Of a DNA stretch of 64,000 nucleotides, positions 25,891 to 39,800 are shown piece by piece; position 1 is the stretch's first letter; the number at the start of each line of letters is the position of its first letter. Below the pieces are notes generated by a model. It was given only the letters and a program-made list of their open reading frames with translations, searched no databases and had not been told where the DNA came from. Position numbers and translations under genes: made by a program. This stretch comes from Allacma fusca (lineage: Eukaryota > Arthropoda > Collembola > Symphypleona > Sminthuridae), in NCBI GenBank assembly GCA_947179485.1, contig OX359247.1, positions 60,423,131 through 60,487,130 on the forward strand, given 5' to 3'.

Positions 25891-27880
25891 TAGGGCTCCT
25901 CACAACTCGAGTTATCACGTTATTTGACCTTGGAGTTGTACTTGAAATTGAATTTTCAACTCAGTTTTGGCCTCACAGTTGTATTTGAAGAATTACAAAT
26001 CAATTTTTTAATTGGAAGTCAATTACCTGAAACCAACTTATAGCTTCACTATTTGAAGTTGGCAATTTCAAGTTGTAAAAATTGTACAAATTGAAGTTGA
26101 ATTGAAATTGACTTGTAGTTGATTTAAATTGAGTTGAGCAATTTAACGTGCTATTAAATAAAACTTCATAATATCAAAATAAAAAAGTATAATGGGTAAA
26201 ACTAAGTTTCCCCAAGAAGCGTTTTAGACACTGCAAATGATTTATACTTCAAAAATTCAATAACAAATAGGCACCGTCACTGAATACATATTAGGGCTCC
26301 TCACAACTCAAGTTATCACGTTATTTGAACTTGAAGTTGTACTTGAAATTGAATTTTCAACTCAATTTCGGCCTAGTAGTTGTATTTGACCATTTGTAAA
26401 TCAATTTTTTAATTGACAGTCAATTACTGGAAACCAACTTATAGCTTCACTATTTGAAGTTGACAATTACAAGTATTAATATTTGTACAAATTGAAGTTG
26501 AATTGAAATTGACCTGAAGTTGATTTAAATTGAGTCGAACAATTTAACTTGCCATTAAATACTTCTACTTAATATCAAATAAAAAATATGGTTTGCAACA
26601 TGCTCGTTTATTCCTTTTAACACGTAAAATTACAAGAAGTTGCACTTAATACCAGTTATGTAAAACTGAATTACGCCGAGGAGCTTTTTAGAAACAGCAA
26701 TTGATTTTTGCTTCAAAAACTCCAAAATGGTTTCCAAATTTCAGATAACTCTAAACTCCGTCAGTGAATACATAATGCTTGCTATGTCAAAGGATTTCTT
26801 TTTCTTCGACTATCTTTGATATTTTTCTCGAACCATCTTCCGAGTATCCATTACCAACTAAACGATTTTCTCTCTTTCTTCAAGCATAATAATAACGTTG
26901 ATTAAACCCATGAATTATTTTAAAGCCATTCTAGATTGTGTATGAACGAGATTTCTGGAGCTTTGAGTTGCCAACAGCGTTGCGTAGTATCTTTTTTCAT
27001 TAAAAATACCGGTGGATTCACGCAACTCACTACAAAGCTTTTTCCAACGAGCATATTTAATTCATTCATAAGTTGTAAATTAATAAACTTCAACTGTCAA
27101 CTATTTGTACTTCAGCATCTTGAAATTGAATTGGCTATGCTTCTCAAATGAAAAGCTTTATTTGGTAGTTGAATTGAAGTTGAAATTGAATGGTCAACTA
27201 ATATTTTGTTTCAAATTGAAGTTGATTTCAATTTACAATTTAATTATTTAAATAAATTGAAGTTGACTTGAAGTTGTAATTGAAATTGTAAGTTGCAACT
27301 ACTACTTGAAGTTGTGAGGAGCCCTAATACATATTCTTGTTTTTCCAAGGATTTCGTTTTTGTTTTTAGATGACTGCTTGGACCATCTTCTGAGTCTGCA
27401 CTAACAATTAAATGAAACATTTCCTCCCATTCCTCACTCATAACGAATAACGTTGATTACATGAAAGAATAATTTTGACGCAATATACATTGTGCTTGAA
27501 TTAGATTTCAGGAGATTTGCGTTGCCAGCAGCGTGGCCCTGTATCTTTAGTTCATAAAAACAACCAGTGGACTCCCCAAATTTACTCCAAAACTTTTCCC
27601 AACGCGCATGTTTAATTCGTTCAGAAATTGACAATTGATCAACTTCAACTGTCAATTATTTGTATTTCAGCAACTTGAAGTTGAATTGAATATGCTTCTC
27701 AAATAAAAAGCTTTATTGGTAAGTTGAATTGAAGTTGAACTTGAATGTTCAACTAATATTTTGTTTCAAATTGAAGTTGACTTCAATTTACAATTTAATG
27801 TTTTTAATAAATTGAAATTGACTTGAAGTTGTAATTGAAATTGTAAGTTGCAACTACTACTTGAAGTTGTGAGGAGTCCA
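25891..27880. mobile_element. hAT-like element A (host of the nested copy) in array copy 1
   Basis: Starts TAGGGCTCCTCACAACT and ends AGTTGTGAGGAGTCCA, a slightly decayed inverted partner. The inside is mostly degenerate repeats of TTGAAGTTGAATTGAAATTG in both orientations. Without the nested copy it is ~947 bp; the same element is in every array unit (29061-30006 in copy 2). No clear target duplication remains. The 73-codon minus ORF inside has a weak W..F...C..GN..NLL pattern that could be a worn BED finger of a hAT transposase; this is only a suggestion. Confidence 0.7.
26292..27326. mobile_element. hAT-like element B nested in element A (1035 bp)
   Basis: Perfect ends TAGGGCTCCTCACAACT...AGTTGTGAGGAGCCCTA, flanked by the 8-bp duplication ATACATAT (26284-26291 and 27327-27334). 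Copies 2-12 of the array carry the undisturbed site with one ATACATAT (29453-29460 in copy 2), which proves the insertion and its exact borders. It belongs to the same family as its host element A. The duplication length points to the hAT superfamily. No transposase inside. Confidence 0.93.
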
Positions 27881-30800
27881 TTCTTTTTGCTGTTCTTTTT
27901 ATTTTAAAAAAACTCCAAAGCAAGTTGCATTAAAGACTAAACCCCTATTTTTTGCAGATCATCGGAAATGGTGGGCCTGCTAAAATATGGAAATATTCCT
28001 GCTATGCTTTATTTCCAGTTTATTTGTAAGCAAATTCACAAAATTACTACTGGTATATAGTAATATTTTTTGAAGATTTAACTGAACCACGTCTACATAT
28101 GAATCTTTGACTCGAGAGAATCCATGAAGTTGCTATAAGTCCAGATATTTTGCTAGAATTTCTTGATATCAAGACTGGTTCCTTTTAAATTTGATTTTGA
28201 TACCTTTGGTGCGTTCATTCTATAGGTTGACAAGTTTCTTGTTACCAATTATTAAAGTTTACTGCGGGGTCAAGTGAAGCAGGGGTCGGATTTTTATGGG
28301 AAGACGGGAAGCATCTTCCCAGGAAAAATATTTTTGACTCTGCAAATTTCAATGGCACGTTTCAGGGAAACCTAGGAGCCTGTGAACAACATCCTAATAA
28401 AAAACTAGTGAGAACCTCGAAAATAACACTCGTTATACTGTGAGATCCGCATCATTTGTAACTAACAGCACTAATTAACTACAACAAGATCGCTAAGTAA
28501 AACCGTATTTGAAGTTTTTTTTCTCTTGTTACTTGTGTGTCAATATCCTTCGGACATATCAATTATCTGCCATATACATTGGAGCAGTACGTTTATGTAT
28601 CCTGGGTTCGTATAACCCCTTACCAATAAAAATACAAATATAATTTCAAACTTATATATGGCAATTAAAATATGATGCCATTTATGGGGACTTGAGCGGT
28701 GCTTGTTTCTTGGTAACTTCTACAATAGGCACTCATTCTGTAGTTATTTGAGAGAGGTGACTATAAAATTGCTTTAAAAATGACCAGTGATACAGTTAGA
28801 TAAGATTTTTACTTTAATTAGATAATCTTCAAAACAATTAGCGAGATTGCAATTTTGTTCTTCGGGATCGGACGCTTTGCGCATACTGCTAATGGATTGC
28901 TTGGAGATTAGGTTCTATTACCATAAAATGACTAGTTGGAAGAGACCAGCAATGATTCTGATGCGAGATCCAGAGGACGAGGACAAAATAAAAAGTTAGA
29001 ATCATTTGCCTATCATTTTGAAGTGTTACATATGAGGAACATCAGGAAGCCGTCCTGAGTTAGGGCTCCTCACAACTCGAGTTATCACGTTATTTGACCT
29101 TGGAATTGTACTTGAAATTGAATTTTCAACTCAGTTTTGGCCTCACAGTTGTATTTGAAAAATTACAAATCAATTTTTTAATTGGAAGTCAATTACCTGA
29201 AACCAACTTATAGCTTCACTATTTGAAGTTGGCAATTTCAAGTTGTAAAAATTGTACAAATTGAAGTTGAATTGAAATTGACTTGTAGTTGATTTAAATT
29301 GAGTTGAGCAATTTAACGTGCTATTAAATAAAACTTCATAATATCAAAATAAAAAGTATAATGGGTAAAACTAAGTTTCCCCAAGAAGCGTTTTAGACAC
29401 TGCAAATGATTTATACTTCAAAAATTCAATAACAAATAGGCACAGTCACTGAATACATATTCTTGTTTTTCCAAGGATTTCGTTTTTGTTTTTAGATGAC
29501 TGCTTGGACCATCTTCTGAGTCTGCACTAACAATTAAATGAAACATTTCCTCCCATTCCTCACTCATAACGAATAACGTTGATTACATGAAAGAATAATT
29601 TTGACGCAATATACATTGTGCTTGAATTAGATTTCAGGAGATTTGCGTTGCCAGCAGCGTGGCCCTGTATCTTTAGTTCATAAAAACAACCAGTGGACTC
29701 CCCAAATTTACTCCAAAACTTTTCCCAACGCGCATGTTTAATTCGTTCAGAAATTGACAATTGATCAACTTCAACTGTCAATTATTTGTATTTCAGCAAC
29801 TTGAAGTTGAATTGAATATGCTTCTCAAATAAAAAGCTTTATTGGTAAGTTGAATTGAAGTTGAACTTGAATGTTCAACTAATATTTTGTTTCAAATTGA
29901 AGTTGACTTCAATTTACAATTTAATGTTTTTAATAAATTGAAATTGACTTGAAGTTGTAATTGAAATTGTAAGTTGCAACTACTACTTGAAGTTGTGAGG
30001 AGTCCATTCTTTTTGCTGTTCTTTTTATTTTAAAAAAACTCCAAAGCAAGTTGCATTAAAGACTAAACCCCTATTTTTTGCAGATCATCGGAAATGGTGG
30101 GCCTGCTAAAATATGGAAATATTCCTGCTATGCTTTATTTCCAGTTTATTTGTAAGCAAATTCACAAAATTACTACTGGTATATAGTAATATTTTTTGAA
30201 GATTTAACTGAACCACGTCTACATATGAATCTTTGACTCGAGAGAATCCATGAAGTTGCTATAAGTCCAGATATTTTGCTAGAATTTCTTGATATCAAGA
30301 CTGGTTCCTTTTAAATTTGATTTTGATACCTTTGGTGCGTTCATTCTATAGGTTGACAAGTTTCTTGTTACCAATTATTAAAGTTTACTGCGGGGTCAAG
30401 TGAAGCAGGGGTCGGATTTTTATGGGAAGACGGGAAGCATCTTCCCAGGAAAAATATTTTTGACTCTGCAAATTTCAATGGCACGTTTCAGGGAAACCTA
30501 GGAGCCTGTGAACAACATCCTAATAAAAAACTAGTGAGAACCTCGAAAATAACACTCGTTATACTGTGAGATCCGCATCATTTGTAACTAACAGCACTAA
30601 TTAACTACAACAAGATCGCTAAGTAAAACCGTATTTGAAGTTTTTTTTCTCTTGTTACTTGTGTGTCAATATCCTTCGGACATATCAATTATCTGCCATA
30701 TACATTGGAGCAGTACGTTTATGTATCCTGGGTTCGTATAACCCCTTACCAATAAAAATACAAATATAATTTCAAACTTATATATGGCAATTAAAATATG

Positions 30801-33800
30801 ATGCCATTTATGGGGACTTGAGCGGTGCTTGTTTCTTGGTAACTTCTACAATAGGCACTCATTCTGTAGTTATTTGAGAGAGGTGACTATAAAATTGCTT
30901 TAAAAATGACCAGTGATACAGTTAGATAAGATTTTTACTTTAATTAGATAATCTTCAAAACAATTAGCGAGATTGCAATTTTGTTCTTCGGGATCGGACG
31001 CTTTGCGCATACTGCTAATGGATTGCTTGGAGATTAGGTTCTATTACCATAAAATGACTAGTTGGAAGAGACCAGCAATGATTCTGATGCGAGATCCAGA
31101 GGACGAGGACAAAATAAAAAGTTAGAATCATTTGCCTATCATTTTGAAGTGTTACATATGAGGAACATCAGGAAGCCGTCCTGAGTTAGGGCTCCTCACA
31201 ACTCGAGTTATCACGTTATTTGACCTTGGAATTGTACTTGAAATTGAATTTTCAACTCAGTTTTGGCCTCACAGTTGTATTTGAAAAATTACAAATCAAT
31301 TTTTTAATTGGAAGTCAATTACCTGAAACCAACTTATAGCTTCACTATTTGAAGTTGGCAATTTCAAGTTGTAAAAATTGTACAAATTGAAGTTGAATTG
31401 AAATTGACTTGTAGTTGATTTAAATTGAGTTGAGCAATTTAACGTGCTATTAAATAAAACTTCATAATATCAAAATAAAAAGTATAATGGGTAAAACTAA
31501 GTTTCCCCAAGAAGCGTTTTAGACACTGCAAATGATTTATACTTCAAAAATTCAATAACAAATAGGCACAGTCACTGAATACATATTCTTGTTTTTCCAA
31601 GGATTTCGTTTTTGTTTTTAGATGACTGCTTGGACCATCTTCTGAGTCTGCACTAACAATTAAATGAAACATTTCCTCCCATTCCTCACTCATAACGAAT
31701 AACGTTGATTACATGAAAGAATAATTTTGACGCAATATACATTGTGCTTGAATTAGATTTCAGGAGATTTGCGTTGCCAGCAGCGTGGCCCTGTATCTTT
31801 AGTTCATAAAAACAACCAGTGGACTCCCCAAATTTACTCCAAAACTTTTCCCAACGCGCATGTTTAATTCGTTCAGAAATTGACAATTGATCAACTTCAA
31901 CTGTCAATTATTTGTATTTCAGCAACTTGAAGTTGAATTGAATATGCTTCTCAAATAAAAAGCTTTATTGGTAAGTTGAATTGAAGTTGAACTTGAATGT
32001 TCAACTAATATTTTGTTTCAAATTGAAGTTGACTTCAATTTACAATTTAATGTTTTTAATAAATTGAAATTGACTTGAAGTTGTAATTGAAATTGTAAGT
32101 TGCAACTACTACTTGAAGTTGTGAGGAGTCCATTCTTTTTGCTGTTCTTTTTATTTTAAAAAAACTCCAAAGCAAGTTGCATTAAAGACTAAACCCCTAT
32201 TTTTTGCAGATCATCGGAAATGGTGGGCCTGCTAAAATATGGAAATATTCCTGCTATGCTTTATTTCCAGTTTATTTGTAAGCAAATTCACAAAATTACT
32301 ACTGGTATATAGTAATATTTTTTGAAGATTTAACTGAACCACGTCTACATATGAATCTTTGACTCGAGAGAATCCATGAAGTTGCTATAAGTCCAGATAT
32401 TTTGCTAGAATTTCTTGATATCAAGACTGGTTCCTTTTAAATTTGATTTTGATACCTTTGGTGCGTTCATTCTATAGGTTGACAAGTTTCTTGTTACCAA
32501 TTATTAAAGTTTACTGCGGGGTCAAGTGAAGCAGGGGTCGGATTTTTATGGGAAGACGGGAAGCATCTTCCCAGGAAAAATATTTTTGACTCTGCAAATT
32601 TCAATGGCACGTTTCAGGGAAACCTAGGAGCCTGTGAACAACATCCTAATAAAAAACTAGTGAGAACCTCGAAAATAACACTCGTTATACTGTGAGATCC
32701 GCATCATTTGTAACTAACAGCACTAATTAACTACAACAAGATCGCTAAGTAAAACCGTATTTGAAGTTTTTTTTCTCTTGTTACTTGTGTGTCAATATCC
32801 TTCGGACATATCAATTATCTGCCATATACATTGGAGCAGTACGTTTATGTATCCTGGGTTCGTATAACCCCTTACCAATAAAAATACAAATATAATTTCA
32901 AACTTATATATGGCAATTAAAATATGATGCCATTTATGGGGACTTGAGCGGTGCTTGTTTCTTGGTAACTTCTACAATAGGCACTCATTCTGTAGTTATT
33001 TGAGAGAGGTGACTATAAAATTGCTTTAAAAATGACCAGTGATACAGTTAGATAAGATTTTTACTTTAATTAGATAATCTTCAAAACAATTAGCGAGATT
33101 GCAATTTTGTTCTTCGGGATCGGACGCTTTGCGCATACTGCTAATGGATTGCTTGGAGATTAGGTTCTATTACCATAAAATGACTAGTTGGAAGAGACCA
33201 GCAATGATTCTGATGCGAGATCCAGAGGACGAGGACAAAATAAAAAGTTAGAATCATTTGCCTATCATTTTGAAGTGTTACATATGAGGAACATCAGGAA
33301 GCCGTCCTGAGTTAGGGCTCCTCACAACTCGAGTTATCACGTTATTTGACCTTGGAATTGTACTTGAAATTGAATTTTCAACTCAGTTTTGGCCTCACAG
33401 TTGTATTTGAAAAATTACAAATCAATTTTTTAATTGGAAGTCAATTACCTGAAACCAACTTATAGCTTCACTATTTGAAGTTGGCAATTTCAAGTTGTAA
33501 AAATTGTACAAATTGAAGTTGAATTGAAATTGACTTGTAGTTGATTTAAATTGAGTTGAGCAATTTAACGTGCTATTAAATAAAACTTCATAATATCAAA
33601 ATAAAAAGTATAATGGGTAAAACTAAGTTTCCCCAAGAAGCGTTTTAGACACTGCAAATGATTTATACTTCAAAAATTCAATAACAAATAGGCACAGTCA
33701 CTGAATACATATTCTTGTTTTTCCAAGGATTTCGTTTTTGTTTTTAGATGACTGCTTGGACCATCTTCTGAGTCTGCACTAACAATTAAATGAAACATTT

Positions 33801-36800
33801 CCTCCCATTCCTCACTCATAACGAATAACGTTGATTACATGAAAGAATAATTTTGACGCAATATACATTGTGCTTGAATTAGATTTCAGGAGATTTGCGT
33901 TGCCAGCAGCGTGGCCCTGTATCTTTAGTTCATAAAAACAACCAGTGGACTCCCCAAATTTACTCCAAAACTTTTCCCAACGCGCATGTTTAATTCGTTC
34001 AGAAATTGACAATTGATCAACTTCAACTGTCAATTATTTGTATTTCAGCAACTTGAAGTTGAATTGAATATGCTTCTCAAATAAAAAGCTTTATTGGTAA
34101 GTTGAATTGAAGTTGAACTTGAATGTTCAACTAATATTTTGTTTCAAATTGAAGTTGACTTCAATTTACAATTTAATGTTTTTAATAAATTGAAATTGAC
34201 TTGAAGTTGTAATTGAAATTGTAAGTTGCAACTACTACTTGAAGTTGTGAGGAGTCCATTCTTTTTGCTGTTCTTTTTATTTTAAAAAAACTCCAAAGCA
34301 AGTTGCATTAAAGACTAAACCCCTATTTTTTGCAGATCATCGGAAATGGTGGGCCTGCTAAAATATGGAAATATTCCTGCTATGCTTTATTTCCAGTTTA
34401 TTTGTAAGCAAATTCACAAAATTACTACTGGTATATAGTAATATTTTTTGAAGATTTAACTGAACCACGTCTACATATGAATCTTTGACTCGAGAGAATC
34501 CATGAAGTTGCTATAAGTCCAGATATTTTGCTAGAATTTCTTGATATCAAGACTGGTTCCTTTTAAATTTGATTTTGATACCTTTGGTGCGTTCATTCTA
34601 TAGGTTGACAAGTTTCTTGTTACCAATTATTAAAGTTTACTGCGGGGTCAAGTGAAGCAGGGGTCGGATTTTTATGGGAAGACGGGAAGCATCTTCCCAG
34701 GAAAAATATTTTTGACTCTGCAAATTTCAATGGCACGTTTCAGGGAAACCTAGGAGCCTGTGAACAACATCCTAATAAAAAACTAGTGAGAACCTCGAAA
34801 ATAACACTCGTTATACTGTGAGATCCGCATCATTTGTAACTAACAGCACTAATTAACTACAACAAGATCGCTAAGTAAAACCGTATTTGAAGTTTTTTTT
34901 CTCTTGTTACTTGTGTGTCAATATCCTTCGGACATATCAATTATCTGCCATATACATTGGAGCAGTACGTTTATGTATCCTGGGTTCGTATAACCCCTTA
35001 CCAATAAAAATACAAATATAATTTCAAACTTATATATGGCAATTAAAATATGATGCCATTTATGGGGACTTGAGCGGTGCTTGTTTCTTGGTAACTTCTA
35101 CAATAGGCACTCATTCTGTAGTTATTTGAGAGAGGTGACTATAAAATTGCTTTAAAAATGACCAGTGATACAGTTAGATAAGATTTTTACTTTAATTAGA
35201 TAATCTTCAAAACAATTAGCGAGATTGCAATTTTGTTCTTCGGGATCGGACGCTTTGCGCATACTGCTAATGGATTGCTTGGAGATTAGGTTCTATTACC
35301 ATAAAATGACTAGTTGGAAGAGACCAGCAATGATTCTGATGCGAGATCCAGAGGACGAGGACAAAATAAAAAGTTAGAATCATTTGCCTATCATTTTGAA
35401 GTGTTACATATGAGGAACATCAGGAAGCCGTCCTGAGTTAGGGCTCCTCACAACTCGAGTTATCACGTTATTTGACCTTGGAATTGTACTTGAAATTGAA
35501 TTTTCAACTCAGTTTTGGCCTCACAGTTGTATTTGAAAAATTACAAATCAATTTTTTAATTGGAAGTCAATTACCTGAAACCAACTTATAGCTTCACTAT
35601 TTGAAGTTGGCAATTTCAAGTTGTAAAAATTGTACAAATTGAAGTTGAATTGAAATTGACTTGTAGTTGATTTAAATTGAGTTGAGCAATTTAACGTGCT
35701 ATTAAATAAAACTTCATAATATCAAAATAAAAAGTATAATGGGTAAAACTAAGTTTCCCCAAGAAGCGTTTTAGACACTGCAAATGATTTATACTTCAAA
35801 AATTCAATAACAAATAGGCACAGTCACTGAATACATATTCTTGTTTTTCCAAGGATTTCGTTTTTGTTTTTAGATGACTGCTTGGACCATCTTCTGAGTC
35901 TGCACTAACAATTAAATGAAACATTTCCTCCCATTCCTCACTCATAACGAATAACGTTGATTACATGAAAGAATAATTTTGACGCAATATACATTGTGCT
36001 TGAATTAGATTTCAGGAGATTTGCGTTGCCAGCAGCGTGGCCCTGTATCTTTAGTTCATAAAAACAACCAGTGGACTCCCCAAATTTACTCCAAAACTTT
36101 TCCCAACGCGCATGTTTAATTCGTTCAGAAATTGACAATTGATCAACTTCAACTGTCAATTATTTGTATTTCAGCAACTTGAAGTTGAATTGAATATGCT
36201 TCTCAAATAAAAAGCTTTATTGGTAAGTTGAATTGAAGTTGAACTTGAATGTTCAACTAATATTTTGTTTCAAATTGAAGTTGACTTCAATTTACAATTT
36301 AATGTTTTTAATAAATTGAAATTGACTTGAAGTTGTAATTGAAATTGTAAGTTGCAACTACTACTTGAAGTTGTGAGGAGTCCATTCTTTTTGCTGTTCT
36401 TTTTATTTTAAAAAAACTCCAAAGCAAGTTGCATTAAAGACTAAACCCCTATTTTTTGCAGATCATCGGAAATGGTGGGCCTGCTAAAATATGGAAATAT
36501 TCCTGCTATGCTTTATTTCCAGTTTATTTGTAAGCAAATTCACAAAATTACTACTGGTATATAGTAATATTTTTTGAAGATTTAACTGAACCACGTCTAC
36601 ATATGAATCTTTGACTCGAGAGAATCCATGAAGTTGCTATAAGTCCAGATATTTTGCTAGAATTTCTTGATATCAAGACTGGTTCCTTTTAAATTTGATT
36701 TTGATACCTTTGGTGCGTTCATTCTATAGGTTGACAAGTTTCTTGTTACCAATTATTAAAGTTTACTGCGGGGTCAAGTGAAGCAGGGGTCGGATTTTTA

Positions 36801-39800
36801 TGGGAAGACGGGAAGCATCTTCCCAGGAAAAATATTTTTGACTCTGCAAATTTCAATGGCACGTTTCAGGGAAACCTAGGAGCCTGTGAACAACATCCTA
36901 ATAAAAAACTAGTGAGAACCTCGAAAATAACACTCGTTATACTGTGAGATCCGCATCATTTGTAACTAACAGCACTAATTAACTACAACAAGATCGCTAA
37001 GTAAAACCGTATTTGAAGTTTTTTTTCTCTTGTTACTTGTGTGTCAATATCCTTCGGACATATCAATTATCTGCCATATACATTGGAGCAGTACGTTTAT
37101 GTATCCTGGGTTCGTATAACCCCTTACCAATAAAAATACAAATATAATTTCAAACTTATATATGGCAATTAAAATATGATGCCATTTATGGGGACTTGAG
37201 CGGTGCTTGTTTCTTGGTAACTTCTACAATAGGCACTCATTCTGTAGTTATTTGAGAGAGGTGACTATAAAATTGCTTTAAAAATGACCAGTGATACAGT
37301 TAGATAAGATTTTTACTTTAATTAGATAATCTTCAAAACAATTAGCGAGATTGCAATTTTGTTCTTCGGGATCGGACGCTTTGCGCATACTGCTAATGGA
37401 TTGCTTGGAGATTAGGTTCTATTACCATAAAATGACTAGTTGGAAGAGACCAGCAATGATTCTGATGCGAGATCCAGAGGACGAGGACAAAATAAAAAGT
37501 TAGAATCATTTGCCTATCATTTTGAAGTGTTACATATGAGGAACATCAGGAAGCCGTCCTGAGTTAGGGCTCCTCACAACTCGAGTTATCACGTTATTTG
37601 ACCTTGGAATTGTACTTGAAATTGAATTTTCAACTCAGTTTTGGCCTCACAGTTGTATTTGAAAAATTACAAATCAATTTTTTAATTGGAAGTCAATTAC
37701 CTGAAACCAACTTATAGCTTCACTATTTGAAGTTGGCAATTTCAAGTTGTAAAAATTGTACAAATTGAAGTTGAATTGAAATTGACTTGTAGTTGATTTA
37801 AATTGAGTTGAGCAATTTAACGTGCTATTAAATAAAACTTCATAATATCAAAATAAAAAGTATAATGGGTAAAACTAAGTTTCCCCAAGAAGCGTTTTAG
37901 ACACTGCAAATGATTTATACTTCAAAAATTCAATAACAAATAGGCACAGTCACTGAATACATATTCTTGTTTTTCCAAGGATTTCGTTTTTGTTTTTAGA
38001 TGACTGCTTGGACCATCTTCTGAGTCTGCACTAACAATTAAATGAAACATTTCCTCCCATTCCTCACTCATAACGAATAACGTTGATTACATGAAAGAAT
38101 AATTTTGACGCAATATACATTGTGCTTGAATTAGATTTCAGGAGATTTGCGTTGCCAGCAGCGTGGCCCTGTATCTTTAGTTCATAAAAACAACCAGTGG
38201 ACTCCCCAAATTTACTCCAAAACTTTTCCCAACGCGCATGTTTAATTCGTTCAGAAATTGACAATTGATCAACTTCAACTGTCAATTATTTGTATTTCAG
38301 CAACTTGAAGTTGAATTGAATATGCTTCTCAAATAAAAAGCTTTATTGGTAAGTTGAATTGAAGTTGAACTTGAATGTTCAACTAATATTTTGTTTCAAA
38401 TTGAAGTTGACTTCAATTTACAATTTAATGTTTTTAATAAATTGAAATTGACTTGAAGTTGTAATTGAAATTGTAAGTTGCAACTACTACTTGAAGTTGT
38501 GAGGAGTCCATTCTTTTTGCTGTTCTTTTTATTTTAAAAAAACTCCAAAGCAAGTTGCATTAAAGACTAAACCCCTATTTTTTGCAGATCATCGGAAATG
38601 GTGGGCCTGCTAAAATATGGAAATATTCCTGCTATGCTTTATTTCCAGTTTATTTGTAAGCAAATTCACAAAATTACTACTGGTATATAGTAATATTTTT
38701 TGAAGATTTAACTGAACCACGTCTACATATGAATCTTTGACTCGAGAGAATCCATGAAGTTGCTATAAGTCCAGATATTTTGCTAGAATTTCTTGATATC
38801 AAGACTGGTTCCTTTTAAATTTGATTTTGATACCTTTGGTGCGTTCATTCTATAGGTTGACAAGTTTCTTGTTACCAATTATTAAAGTTTACTGCGGGGT
38901 CAAGTGAAGCAGGGGTCGGATTTTTATGGGAAGACGGGAAGCATCTTCCCAGGAAAAATATTTTTGACTCTGCAAATTTCAATGGCACGTTTCAGGGAAA
39001 CCTAGGAGCCTGTGAACAACATCCTAATAAAAAACTAGTGAGAACCTCGAAAATAACACTCGTTATACTGTGAGATCCGCATCATTTGTAACTAACAGCA
39101 CTAATTAACTACAACAAGATCGCTAAGTAAAACCGTATTTGAAGTTTTTTTTCTCTTGTTACTTGTGTGTCAATATCCTTCGGACATATCAATTATCTGC
39201 CATATACATTGGAGCAGTACGTTTATGTATCCTGGGTTCGTATAACCCCTTACCAATAAAAATACAAATATAATTTCAAACTTATATATGGCAATTAAAA
39301 TATGATGCCATTTATGGGGACTTGAGCGGTGCTTGTTTCTTGGTAACTTCTACAATAGGCACTCATTCTGTAGTTATTTGAGAGAGGTGACTATAAAATT
39401 GCTTTAAAAATGACCAGTGATACAGTTAGATAAGATTTTTACTTTAATTAGATAATCTTCAAAACAATTAGCGAGATTGCAATTTTGTTCTTCGGGATCG
39501 GACGCTTTGCGCATACTGCTAATGGATTGCTTGGAGATTAGGTTCTATTACCATAAAATGACTAGTTGGAAGAGACCAGCAATGATTCTGATGCGAGATC
39601 CAGAGGACGAGGACAAAATAAAAAGTTAGAATCATTTGCCTATCATTTTGAAGTGTTACATACGAGGAACATCAGGAAGCCGTCCTGAGTTAGGGCTCCT
39701 CACAACTCGAGTTATCACGTTATTTGACCTTGGAATTGTACTTGAAATTGAATTTTCAACTCAGTTTTGGCCTCACAGTTGTATTTGAAAAATTACAAAT

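Larger units (their letters stand above)
25564..28733. repeat. Array copy 1, enlarged by a nested element
   Basis: Left edge copy. It differs from the inner copies by several bases (GGAGTTGTACT, TTTGAAGAATT, GGCACCGTCAC) and by the 1043-bp insertion. At its left border the flank and the inner unit junction share GCACTC just before CATTCTG, a possible microhomology at the original duplication point. Confidence 0.9.

Noticed and set aside
27434..27655. 73-codon minus-strand ORF repeated 12 times, at first sight a conserved tandem gene family
   Set aside because: It is identical in all copies because the DNA unit is identical; no codon-level conservation can be inferred. It lies inside a decayed hAT-like element. 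A worn BED finger is possible but not shown.
25891..27880. TTGAAGTTGA-rich DNA as plain satellite or simple repeat
   Set aside because: Sharp inverted ends, an 8-bp duplication around the nested copy and empty sites show that it is a mobile element.
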